A stretch of DNA of 64,000 nt, from the IMG/VR virus record IMGVR_UViG_3300027870_000002, positions 1-64,000 of that record; one strand, given 5' to 3'. Every line of letters starts with the position of its first letter. The first letter of the stretch is position 1. The notes under the pieces are model-generated. The model was not told where the DNA came from, did not search any database, and was given only the letters and a program-made list of their open reading frames with translations. The position numbers and the translations under genes are program-made. Below are positions 31,578-37,536 of this stretch, one piece after another. This stretch comes from a virus.

Positions 31578-32506
31578 CACTCCCCCTTCCGCTGCGCGGC
31601 GATTGTTCGCAACTGGCGTTGCTCCTCGATGGCTGCGTCGATGCGATCAGCCCATGCCTCAAGCGTCTGCGACGTGTGTTTGCCGTTGTTGACCAAGCGC
31701 GTCCGCATTTCAAGCGCGATAGCGTTCAACGCATCTCTCGCATCCGCGAGACTTGTCGAGCTACTCGACGTTTCGCTGGCGCTCGGTTGGGGGCGGAGGT
31801 AGAGGGGTGTCGTATGCCACGCCAATTGCGCGGTCCCCGGCCATGAAAACGCACGGCTCGCGCGCGGATCAGTCGGATCGCAATAGGCTGCCGGAGTTAC
31901 CTCCGCCTGCGCTTCCGGGGCGGGGTGGGCATGGAAGTCGGCCGTTGTCGCCTTGGACCATTTCGAGTACCGAAGTGCATCAGCGATCAGCGTTTCGCGC
32001 AGCGGTTCGTGCGCGCCCATACCGAGCGCGAAACGCAACGGCTGACCGATCGGGCTATTGCCGCCCTGGTGGTGATACAGCACCCACGCGATTGCGCCAC
32101 GTGCCGAGTCGGTGAACTCCGGCGACATTTCCACCGGCTCACCACTCCCAACGCCGCGCGGGAATGCGGATTGGATCAGGTCCGCGGCACGTTCCATGTT
32201 GTCGGCGATCTCATCGTAGGCGCCGTCTTTGCTCAATCCGCGCAGGTGCGCGGCGTCGTCACCAAGGCATGCCGCGATGCTTTCGGAGTCTTCCGGCTCG
32301 CTCTGCTCGTGTTTGCGCTCAAATTCACAAGCCTCAGTAGCGAGGAACGCGGCGCACCCATGGAAGGCGAAAGCGTCATGGGACTCTGCCTTATCAAGAT
32401 CGCTCATAAACTTATCGTAGGCCCGAGCTTTTGCCCAATCACTCGGCTTGCCTTCGCCGCTGTGGGCGTATTTCTCGTTGGCACTCGTTGGGGTGGGGGT
32501 GTTCAT
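31577..32506 (-). CDS. Phage accessory protein with TTPLY motif
   Basis: 309 residues from ATG 32506, GC-rich unlike the backbone. Acidic helical N-terminal half (AYDKFMSDLDKAESHDAFAF; DEIADNMERAADLIQ), a Gly/His-rich middle, and a C-terminal AWHTTPLYLRPQP segment that many lambdoid and Burkholderia accessory proteins share, followed by a helix (LADARDALNAIALEMRTRLV). Role unknown. Coupled by ATGA to the preceding small gene. Confidence 0.6.
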   Translation of the reverse strand: MNTPTPTSANEKYAHSGEGKPSDWAKARAYDKFMSDLDKAESHDAFAFHGCAAFLATEACEFERKHEQSEPEDSESIAACLGDDAAHLRGLSKDGAYDEIADNMERAADLIQSAFPRGVGSGEPVEMSPEFTDSARGAIAWVLYHHQGGNSPIGQPLRFALGMGAHEPLRETLIADALRYSKWSKATTADFHAHPAPEAQAEVTPAAYCDPTDPRASRAFSWPGTAQLAWHTTPLYLRPQPSASETSSSSTSLADARDALNAIALEMRTRLVNNGKHTSQTLEAWADRIDAAIEEQRQLRTIAAQRKGE

Positions 32507-32664
32507 GGTTGTGCTCTGAGGTAGTGGAACGACACGCAACCGGTTCCAAGGTTGCGCGACATGTACATGGTCCAAAGCGCGGCGATCAGGCTCGCGCCCA
32601 CGTAAACGCATCTGTGCCGATTGGCGTCGGCGTCCCAAAATGAAATCTCGTATCGCGATCCCAT
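32503..32664 (-). CDS. 53-residue protein of GC-rich block
   Basis: ATG 32664 lies eight to nine bases after GAGGA. MGSRYEISFWDADANRHRC, then a hydrophobic VYVGASLIAALWTMYMSRN. It may be membrane-associated. It is coupled at both ends: TAATG with the 18-residue ORF and ATGA with the 309-residue gene. Confidence 0.6.
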   Translation of the reverse strand: MGSRYEISFWDADANRHRCVYVGASLIAALWTMYMSRNLGTGCVSFHYLRAQP

Positions 32665-32720
32665 TACGGCATTTCCTCGCGTTTGGGTTTTTCGCCATAT
32701 GCTATGGCTCGGGGGTTCAT
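32664..32720 (-). CDS. 18-residue microprotein
   Basis: MNPRAIAYGEKPKREEMP from ATG 32720. It overlaps the upstream stop as ATGA and the downstream start as TAATG. The double coupling, exact fit between neighbours and charged sequence favour a translated leader or microprotein over chance. Confidence 0.45.
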   Translation of the reverse strand: MNPRAIAYGEKPKREEMP

Positions 32721-32917
32721 GTGTCTATTCCTGCAACATACGGCACTTTATTGCTGTCATCGAGCACATATACGGGAATCTTTGTCTTGTTTCTGCGCTG
32801 CTCCCTGTCAGCCTTGCGTTTGGCAATAGCAAGATTTAGCAACGCCTTACCTTGGCGCAGGTGGTGGAGAAAACGGCCAGAGGCCGGGTCGAGAATTGGC
32901 ACCATTACTCTAAACAT
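32717..32917 (-). CDS. Small basic protein
   Basis: 66 residues from ATG 32917, seven bases after GGAGA. Basic, helical middle (FLHHLRQGKALLNLAIAKRKADREQRRNKTK), so possibly nucleic-acid binding. Next to the tRNA genes. No family recognised. Confidence 0.55.
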   Translation of the reverse strand: MFRVMVPILDPASGRFLHHLRQGKALLNLAIAKRKADREQRRNKTKIPVYVLDDSNKVPYVAGIDT

Positions 32918-32935
32918 GTTGCATTCTCCAAAAAT

Positions 32936-32992
32936 TGGTGGGCCCTATGGGGATCGAACCCATCTTTCGCGACTTCTCCTTTGAAAGGGCCC
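32936..32992 (-). ncRNA. 57-nt tRNA-like element without anticodon arm
   Basis: On the minus strand: GGGCCCT acceptor strand, a 22-nt middle, a T-arm ATGGG/CCCAT with loop TTCGATC, AGGGCCC, discriminator A and CCA. Acceptor and T-arm are perfect, but D- and anticodon arms are missing. The middle can form TTTC/GAAA around an AAGGAG-containing loop. It follows tRNA-Met by eight bases and would share its transcript. It may be a tRNA deletion remnant or a functional minihelix. Confidence 0.6.
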
Positions 32993-33000
32993 ATTGAATT

Positions 33001-33077
33001 TGGTGGGCGCGGCTGGGCTCGAACCAGCGACCAAGCGATTATGAGTCGCCTGCTCTAACCAACTGAGCTACACGCCC
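33001..33077 (-). tRNA. tRNA-Met(CAT)
   Basis: Standard cloverleaf on the minus strand, acceptor GGGCGTG/CGCGCCC with one G-G or wobble position, D-loop AGTTGGTTA, anticodon loop CTCATAA, T-loop GTTCGAG, encoded CCA. CAT could be elongator Met or a lysidine-modified Ile2 tRNA; the sequence does not decide. Confidence 0.9.
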
Positions 33078-33109
33078 GACGATTTAATTGTGCACCACCC
33101 TCGCTCGTG

Positions 33110-33376
33110 CTACTTGCGACGAATAAGGGCGGCCGCCAACCGTAGCAAAACGTGTACGGCTGGACCCTCTGTTTTGCACGAACACTTCGCGGATTGCGAT
33201 ATGCGGGCTGCAGGGGATGCAGCCTTTATTTTTTTGTTGTTCTCGTGCAGCCATCGACGCGCTTTGTGTTGAGTATACGTCACGTCTATCTCCCGATAGT
33301 AGTTGGAGACGTCTCTCGATTTCTTTGACTGTTTGAATATTGTTGCGTCTAAGCAGCTTGCTCTGTAGATGCTTAT
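33110..33376 (-). CDS. 88-residue basic protein, no canonical start (AUA 33376 candidate)
   Basis: Between TGA 33379-33377 and TAG 33112-33110 an open frame encodes protein-like sequence: SIYRASCLDATIFKQSKKSRD, YYREIDVTYTQHKARRWLHENNKK, and a Cys pair CSC. There is no ATG/GTG/TTG in the first third. ATA 33376 lies nine bases after AGAGGA, and ATC 33370 is a second choice. It overlaps the stop of the zinc-ribbon gene by four bases, as coupled genes do. It may be a further unusual-start gene. Confidence 0.4.
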   Translation of the reverse strand: MSIYRASCLDATIFKQSKKSRDVSNYYREIDVTYTQHKARRWLHENNKKIKAASPAARISQSAKCSCKTEGPAVHVLLRLAAALIRRK

Positions 33377-33513
33377 TCAAAATATTCCTCTTGCTCTTTG
33401 TCTTTGCGGAGCATCTCACGACACTCCAGCTCGTAACAATCTTCGCACAGACACTTCGTGCCGGACGTGTAAACAGCAAACGCACGCCCACATTCAGAGC
33501 ATGGCACGTTCAT
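33373..33513 (-). CDS. 46-residue zinc-ribbon protein
   Basis: ATG 33513. MNVPCSECGRAFAVYTSGTK, CLCEDCYELECRE. Two CxxC pairs give a compact zinc ribbon, then a charged tail (KDKEQEEYFE). Such small proteins often bind nucleic acid or a host RNA polymerase. Function unknown. Confidence 0.65.
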   Translation of the reverse strand: MNVPCSECGRAFAVYTSGTKCLCEDCYELECREMLRKDKEQEEYFE

Positions 33514-33515
33514 AG

Positions 33516-33701
33516 CTACTTCTTGACGCGCGCCGCGCGCTTAATGGCGTTGCTGCCAATGTCGTAGCTTTGTCCACACATCTGGTCGCGGCTCTTCGGA
33601 ATGCCGTTGTCATGCAACGGCTTGGGAGTGCTGATATGCACCCAATTCTCGGAAGCGGTGCGAAAAGCGCGGCGGGAGGCGGTGGTAGATTTGGTGTACA
33701 T
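33516..33701 (-). CDS. Small basic hypothetical protein
   Basis: 61 residues from ATG 33701, five bases after AAGGAA. MYTKSTTASRRAFRTASENWVH, then a Lys/Arg-rich end (NAIKRAARVKK). No family recognised. Confidence 0.6.
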   Translation of the reverse strand: MYTKSTTASRRAFRTASENWVHISTPKPLHDNGIPKSRDQMCGQSYDIGSNAIKRAARVKK

Positions 33702-33734
33702 GGCATTTCCTTGCATTCGTGCCAATTGCACGAC

Positions 33735-33762
33735 ACAACGGCCTTAGCAACAAAGCCGTTGT
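33735..33762 (-). terminator. Hairpin after 33772-33969
   Basis: ACAACGGC and GCCGTTGT form eight perfect pairs around a 12-base loop, directly after a minus-strand stop codon. No U-run follows, so it may be an attenuator or RNA processing site rather than a strong terminator. Confidence 0.45.
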
Positions 33763-33771
33763 AGCGAACAA

Positions 33772-33969
33772 TTATCTCTTTTCTTGTTCAAAGCGCTTTT
33801 GCGCTATGTGTAATTCATGCAGTGCATCTCGTGCGTCATCGTACATGCCCATGTCATAGAACATGTTAAAGACCGCCTTGTCTCTCTTGGCCAAAGAAAC
33901 AGAAAATGCAGCATTTGCATGCTGCTTCTCTTGTTGCCTCATTTTATCAATAACAGCTAAGGCGTTCAT
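33772..33969 (-). CDS. Small helical protein
   Basis: 65 residues. ALAVIDKMRQQEKQHANAAF, then MYDDARDALHELHIAQKRFEQEKR. Mostly helical and charged. No family recognised. Confidence 0.55.
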   Translation of the reverse strand: MNALAVIDKMRQQEKQHANAAFSVSLAKRDKAVFNMFYDMGMYDDARDALHELHIAQKRFEQEKR

Positions 33970-34004
33970 GCACCTATTCCTAGGCCAACAGGCTGCGTAT
34001 TCAT

Positions 34005-34370
34005 TTATTTCAATCCCTTGGGTGGCTGCAAACTGAATCTGTTACACAAGTCGAGCACGTCCCGCTTGAAGAGATTGATAAAAGCAGGCCCGGCGTACCC
34101 GCTGTTGGCGTCGTGGCAGATTTGCAAATGGTGCACAAAAGCTGCTTCATGCGAGCTAACACGCCCTTCATTAACAAGAAAAAGCCAACTTCCTGTGAGA
34201 GTTTCTCTTCCAGATGGTTTAAGAAAAGGAGCGGCAGCGCATCCAATACCTGCGTAGGAGCAATTGCCATTCCGCATAGAAGGCTCGCCATTCTTGAGAA
34301 CATGCGCAACAGACATGTTCAACAATTCTTGTTTGGACAAGTTTTTAAATCCCGGAATTGTGTGTTTCAT
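34005..34370 (-). CDS. Hypothetical protein
   Basis: 121 residues from ATG 34370, seven bases after GGAGA. KHTIPGFKNLSKQELLNMSVAHVLKNG, a central GIGCAAAPFLKPSGRE, and a helical His-rich stretch (HEAAFVHHLQICHDANSGYA). No family recognised. ATGA overlap with the membrane microprotein. Confidence 0.6.
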   Translation of the reverse strand: MKHTIPGFKNLSKQELLNMSVAHVLKNGEPSMRNGNCSYAGIGCAAAPFLKPSGRETLTGSWLFLVNEGRVSSHEAAFVHHLQICHDANSGYAGPAFINLFKRDVLDLCNRFSLQPPKGLK

Positions 34371-34543
34371 GTGAACATTCTCCAAAGCAAATAGAGAGAA
34401 GAAGCAACAAGAACAACATTCCACACAACAAAGCCCTTGCTCTGCTTGTGTGGCTTATTGCTCACCTGAAAAGAGAAAGCAGTGAATTGCGGATAGGTCG
34501 CACGCAATGCTTTGCGTTGCTCCCGTGTGCTTGGATAGTTCAT
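34367..34543 (-). CDS. 58-residue membrane protein
   Basis: ATG 34543. Polar N-terminal half (STREQRKALRATYPQFTAF) and a single C-terminal hydrophobic segment (FVVWNVVLVASSLYLLWRMF). Tail-anchored topology. Coupled to genes on both sides. Confidence 0.55.
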   Translation of the reverse strand: MNYPSTREQRKALRATYPQFTAFSFQVSNKPHKQSKGFVVWNVVLVASSLYLLWRMFT

Positions 34544-34929
34544 TTCTTATTTCCCATCATTGAATTTACCCAAGCAGCATTAATTTCCGCCTGCTTGGCA
34601 TACATTTCTGCCTGTATTTGCGACGGTAGCTTGTTTGCGCCTCCCTGCTTATGCAGGGACGGAGAATCTTCTGTCCTGTACGTTCTGCACCAAATACAAC
34701 GAAACACATCAGGCCCATGCGTAGCCTTACAGCCCTTGCATTGCCATCCACATGCCTGCGGCTTTGCAGGAGCGCGTTCGAATTTGGGCTCCATGCTGTC
34801 CAACATTTTTGCTACCGCATGGATACCAATACGCCCTCCCTGATTGTAGCGTGCTGGTGGAGGAGGCGGGGGAGGGTCGGGCGGCTCTGGCGCCCTAAAT
34901 TTCTGGTAGCTAAACATAGTCCAGCCCAT
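34540..34929 (-). CDS. Zinc-finger protein carrying a capsid-arm-like segment
   Basis: 129 residues from ATG 34929 (TAATG overlap; ATG 34917 also possible). A Pro-rich run (about residues 15-25) is followed by RIGIHAVAKMLDSMEP (about 33-48), nearly identical to RVGIHAVAKMLDRIEP in the major capsid protein (residues about 12-27). Next comes a RanBP2-like zinc finger (WQCKGC and CIWC), then a helical C-terminus (QIQAEMYAKQAEINAAW). The shared segment is also near identical in DNA (19 bases exact). The fold suggests a small adaptor; its role is unknown. Confidence 0.65.
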   Translation of the reverse strand: MGWTMFSYQKFRAPEPPDPPPPPPPARYNQGGRIGIHAVAKMLDSMEPKFERAPAKPQACGWQCKGCKATHGPDVFRCIWCRTYRTEDSPSLHKQGGANKLPSQIQAEMYAKQAEINAAWVNSMMGNKK

Positions 34930-35129
34930 TACAGAAGGCCCATTTCAGCAAGCTTGACATTATGTGCACGAATATCCTGTGCGTAGAGACTTTTACTACT
35001 TTCTCGGCGCCATTTGTGCCGCTCGCGGACGGAATAGTCGTCCACCATAATACCGTCGCGCCTCATGGACACAACCACTTTCTCACAAACGTCTTCTTCA
35101 AACAGTGCTGTATTGTAGACAGTGCGCAT
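34929..35129 (-). CDS. Small hypothetical protein
   Basis: 66 residues from ATG 35129, six bases after GGAGA. MRTVYNTALFEEDVCEKVVV, then a basic stretch (RERHKWRRESSKSLYAQDIRAH). No family recognised. Confidence 0.55.
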   Translation of the reverse strand: MRTVYNTALFEEDVCEKVVVSMRRDGIMVDDYSVRERHKWRRESSKSLYAQDIRAHNVKLAEMGLL

Positions 35130-35344
35130 TACAATTCTCCAAGCAATTCTTTCCAAAACGCAGGAATCCGCTCGTCCCTATAGAACGGGTCGGCTGGTGT
35201 GGCCCTTATAATGTCTGCAAGCTCTGCGTCAAACCAATACAGAGCATTAAACAAACATTGCCCTTTGCGCCATGCACCTCGGCTCTCGCGGAGCATAGAG
35301 TCCGCGCGCCTACTAATAGCGGCAGCGAAGTCTTGTTTGTTCAT
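35129..35344 (-). CDS. Small helical protein
   Basis: 71 residues. MNKQDFAAAISRRADSMLRESR, YWFDAELADIIRATPADPFYRDE. Coupled by TAATG downstream and ATGA upstream. No family recognised. Confidence 0.55.
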   Translation of the reverse strand: MNKQDFAAAISRRADSMLRESRGAWRKGQCLFNALYWFDAELADIIRATPADPFYRDERIPAFWKELLGEL

Positions 35345-35436
35345 TCCAGTGGCTCCTTATCAATCCAGCACCAGAGAATTGCGGCAATAGAGCCCGCAAT
35401 AATGATGATATAAGCAATGCAGAGCCAATCCCTCAC
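35341..35436 (-). CDS. 31-residue single-TM microprotein
   Basis: GTG 35436 lies six bases after AGGGA and overlaps the preceding stop (GTGTGAGG). RDWLCIAYIIIIAGSIAAIL spans a membrane, followed by a short charged tail (CWIDKEPLE). The couplings at both ends support translation. Confidence 0.5.
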   Translation of the reverse strand: MRDWLCIAYIIIIAGSIAAILWCWIDKEPLE

Positions 35437-35615
35437 ACTTTTCCCTTTGTTTTGTTTGCTTTGTCCCAAGATGGGTTGGCAAACTTCAAGAGGTCACGTC
35501 GGCGTATTAGAGACGCCACGGCCGGATCATTTACACTTTTGCAGTTGGCCACCACCTCATGAGTGATTTGGCTGTCCAAATCCCTTATGCGCTGTCTTAC
35601 TTCGGTAATTTTCAT
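35433..35615 (-). CDS. Small coiled-coil-like protein, first gene of the leftward array
   Basis: 60 residues from ATG 35615, four bases after AGGAGG. MKITEVRQRIRDLDSQITHE, then SLIRRRDLLKFANPSWDKANK. It is the most upstream leftward gene, so its 5' region (35616-35780) should hold the main promoter of the array. Confidence 0.6.
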   Translation of the reverse strand: MKITEVRQRIRDLDSQITHEVVANCKSVNDPAVASLIRRRDLLKFANPSWDKANKTKGKV

Positions 35616-35794
35616 ACACCCTCCTTATAAACAAGGCATTGTCAATCATGCTGCAACGCTATTAGCGCGAACATGCTTGAAAATGCGTTATTCACCAATT
35701 GCACACCCCTAATTGCGATTATCTGATATGCGAATGATTCTCATTACCTATCGCTAATGATTCTCATTTGAGGCTAAAACCCAGACACGACAAT
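35616..35794 (-). promoter_or_regulatory. Upstream region of the leftward array with two Fur-box-like sites
   Basis: No gene. Contains AATGATTCTCATT cores at about 35733-35745 and 35757-35769, each an AATGA/TCATT inverted repeat close to the proteobacterial Fur consensus. The first is part of a 21-bp repeat (35725-35745) present again at 36780-36800. A minus-strand TTGACA lies near 35636, but no well-spaced -10 was found. It likely includes the array's promoter. Confidence 0.45.
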
Positions 35795-35821
35795 GCCCCT
35801 AGGGAATGAATCCCTAGGGGC
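35795..35821. terminator. Strong terminator hairpin
   Basis: GCCCCTAGGGA, loop ATGAA, TCCCTAGGGGC: 11 perfect pairs, followed on the plus strand by GTTTCTTT. On the minus strand it comes just after the 35842-36687 gene, so it probably stops that gene's transcript and separates it from the leftward array. Confidence 0.75.
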
Positions 35822-35841
35822 GTTTCTTTATGCTTTATTGC

Positions 35842-36687
35842 TTACGCGGCAACCCTCGCCGGCTCCGCGTCCATGTTTGCAAGGCTTTCGCCTTCACCCT
35901 CGCTTGCGCCTTCCGTAGGCGTTTCCGACCCCTGCGCGGCCTTCCGCGCCGTATCAAACTTGGCGGCCCATGGGCCAATTGCTTGGATGAAACCGTCCTG
36001 CAATGCCTCATCGGCCGAATCTGCCGATACAATGATCGTTGTGAGAAGTTCCGCGATCATAGCTACCGCGGGATTGTCATTGCCCAAAATGGCCTTCTTG
36101 AACTCATCGGCCATTGCCGCCGCATTCTTGACGCCTTCCGCCTTCGCGATTCGTTCCGCCTTCACGTCTTCGGGCAGCGCTTCGATTTCCGCTTTGATGC
36201 GCGCCTCGTCCAGCTGCCGTTGCGTCATGGACGCTTCAAGCTCCACGCCGGCCCGAATCGCATTGGCGATACGTGACCGGTAGTTTTCCGCCGTGTCCAG
36301 CGCCGCCTTTACCTGCCGATCCAGACGGAACTTGCTTCCGTACAGGTGTGCCAAGCGCTTTTCCACTTTCACGGGAACCGCTTGTTTCCCATCGTCTACC
36401 TGGACGATTTGTGACAGTCCGCCCATGCCGGCGTCATCCAGCGCGCGAAGAATGGACGCGCTTTGCAATTCGCGCTTTACATCGGCGAAGGCGCGATTTA
36501 CCGCATCTTCCGCTTCCGTGCCAGTCTTCTCGCCGATGGCATGAATCGCCAGCGTTACGCTGTCTTTCCATGCGTTGGACGTGACGTTGCGTGAGATTGC
36601 CGTAGTCAGCTTGTTTTGCAGCAAGCCGAACGCTACCAGAGCCGCGCCGGAAAGGCCGTTTTTGTGGGTTGTGATGCCGATAGTCAT
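35842..36687 (-). CDS. GC-rich moron-like gene, function unknown
   Basis: 281 residues from ATG 36687, eight bases after GGAG. Helical, Ala/Glu/Lys-rich (LDTAENYRSRIANAIRAG; LDEARIKAEIEALPEDVKAERI), with an acidic C-terminal tail. GC content is far above the flanks. It has its own strong terminator, an upstream inverted-repeat region and flanking 21-bp direct repeats, the layout of a moron cassette. No family recognised. Confidence 0.7.
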   Translation of the reverse strand: MTIGITTHKNGLSGAALVAFGLLQNKLTTAISRNVTSNAWKDSVTLAIHAIGEKTGTEAEDAVNRAFADVKRELQSASILRALDDAGMGGLSQIVQVDDGKQAVPVKVEKRLAHLYGSKFRLDRQVKAALDTAENYRSRIANAIRAGVELEASMTQRQLDEARIKAEIEALPEDVKAERIAKAEGVKNAAAMADEFKKAILGNDNPAVAMIAELLTTIIVSADSADEALQDGFIQAIGPWAAKFDTARKAAQGSETPTEGASEGEGESLANMDAEPARVAA

Positions 36688-36711
36688 GGTAAAATCTCCG
36701 TTAGGTTGTCT

Positions 36712-36739
36712 ATGGCATAACGTGCGTTATTGCACGCTA
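36712..36739. promoter_or_regulatory. Inverted repeat upstream of the moron gene
   Basis: GCATAACGTGC and GCACGCTATGC (10 of 11 complementary) around a short loop, about 25 bases before ATG 36687. A second inverted pair, CGCTATGCGCCTA at about 36734-36746 and TAGGCGCATAGCG at about 36807-36819, encloses the next Fur-like site. Likely operator DNA for this gene. Confidence 0.5.
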
Positions 36740-36779
36740 TGCGCCTAATATACTGGGAACAAGCGCCTACCCATTATCG

Positions 36780-36800
36780 GATATGCGAATGATTCTCATT
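36780..36800. repeat. 21-bp direct repeat with Fur-box-like core (second copy)
   Basis: Exact copy of 35725-35745 (ATATGCGAATGATTCTCATT preceded by G). The two copies lie 1055 bp apart and bracket the moron gene and its terminator. A divergent, inverted relative (GATATGCGAATG then CGAATCATTCG) lies at 36978-37000. Confidence 0.7.
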
Positions 36801-36933
36801 TACACTAGGCGCATAGCGCGCAAGCGAGGGGATTTTCAAAGAACAAGCCGCGTCCGCCAGCCGTCCCGTTTCGGGATAGCCGCCGCCGCCCGGACACAGG
36901 TCCAGTCGGCAAGCCTAGTATGCACCAGGAAAC

Positions 36934-36971
36934 GTAAAGATGGTGTAAAGGAGATGTAAAGAGATGTAAAG
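36934..36971. promoter_or_regulatory. Four phased GTAAAG repeats
   Basis: GTAAAG starts at 36934, 36945, 36956 and 36966, spacing 11, 11 and 10, so all lie on one DNA face. GTAAA-N5/6-GTAAA resembles CpxR/OmpR-type response-regulator sites; iterons of an origin are the other possibility. Confidence 0.5.
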
Positions 36972-37461
36972 ACTTGTGAATGCAAATACGAATGATTCGC
37001 ATTCGCATATCACATAAGCCACATTGTATACATATGTACAGGCGGAGCCGCTAGCATGTACATACATACTATCCCCCATTGTATACATTGTGTTCGCTGT
37101 TGCCAATTGTTCGCTTCGCTCCTTCTGCCACATATTGCATATGTTGCCGATGCTTAGAAGTATAGGGCTACCTCTCTCCACCTTTCTCTATGTCCCCATT
37201 GCTATTAGTATACTTGTACGCACGTACGCTCTGCTGCCCGCACACGCTGCGCTGCACAGATGGAGAAAGGGAAAGGTATACGGGCAGGCAGGAGCCGTCC
37301 AGCCTAGGGAAAGAAAAAAGAAGCAGCAGCCACAACCCCCCGCCGTAGCAGCTTCGCTTTGATGGGACCCGTTGTGGTGGAGTGGTACCTAAACTCTCTC
37401 TGTAGAGAGCGTCCGGGAAATGACAGAAAATAGCCGAACATAACAGAAGATGGGGAATTTA
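36972..37461. other. Non-coding divergence region, repeat-rich
   Basis: No convincing ORF. Holds a Fur-box-like inverted repeat (36978-37000), two copies of CATTGTATACAT (37022-37033 and 37077-37088), an inverted repeat ATGTAC/GTACAT at 37034-37063, and a CTCTCT/AGAGAG hairpin near 37395. It separates the leftward array from the rightward late genes and is the best place for divergent promoters or an origin. Confidence 0.5.
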
Positions 37462-37536
37462 ATGGCAGAAATATTGTCTAAACAAATAATGAATAATGAA
37501 TTTAATACAAGGATGCTATGGATATTGAGGAATTGA
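37462..37536 (+). CDS. Possible 24-residue leader peptide
   Basis: ATG 37462 with GGGG seven bases upstream encodes MAEILSKQIMNNEFNTRML and stops at 37534-37536, overlapping the next gene's start by 19 bases. It may be a translated leader; coding status is uncertain. Confidence 0.3.
   Translation: MAEILSKQIMNNEFNTRMLWILRN

Noticed and set aside
32936-33077. CRISPR or tandem tRNA array
   Set aside because: Two TGGTGGG starts look repeated, but they are only shared CCA-acceptor ends of tRNA-Met and the minihelix.
33084-33491. 135-residue minus-strand ORF
   Set aside because: Overlaps two better frames (zinc-ribbon gene and the 88-residue frame) in a shifted register; low-quality sequence.
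33494-33736. 80-residue minus-strand ORF
   Set aside because: Shadow of the 33516-33701 gene, which has AAGGAA upstream.
36915-37181. 88-residue minus-strand ORF
   Set aside because: Runs through the GTAAAG array and Fur-like site; no ribosome-binding site; looks like chance.
37024-37362. 112-residue plus-strand ORF
   Set aside because: No Shine-Dalgarno, unusual composition, lies across inverted repeats of the divergence region.
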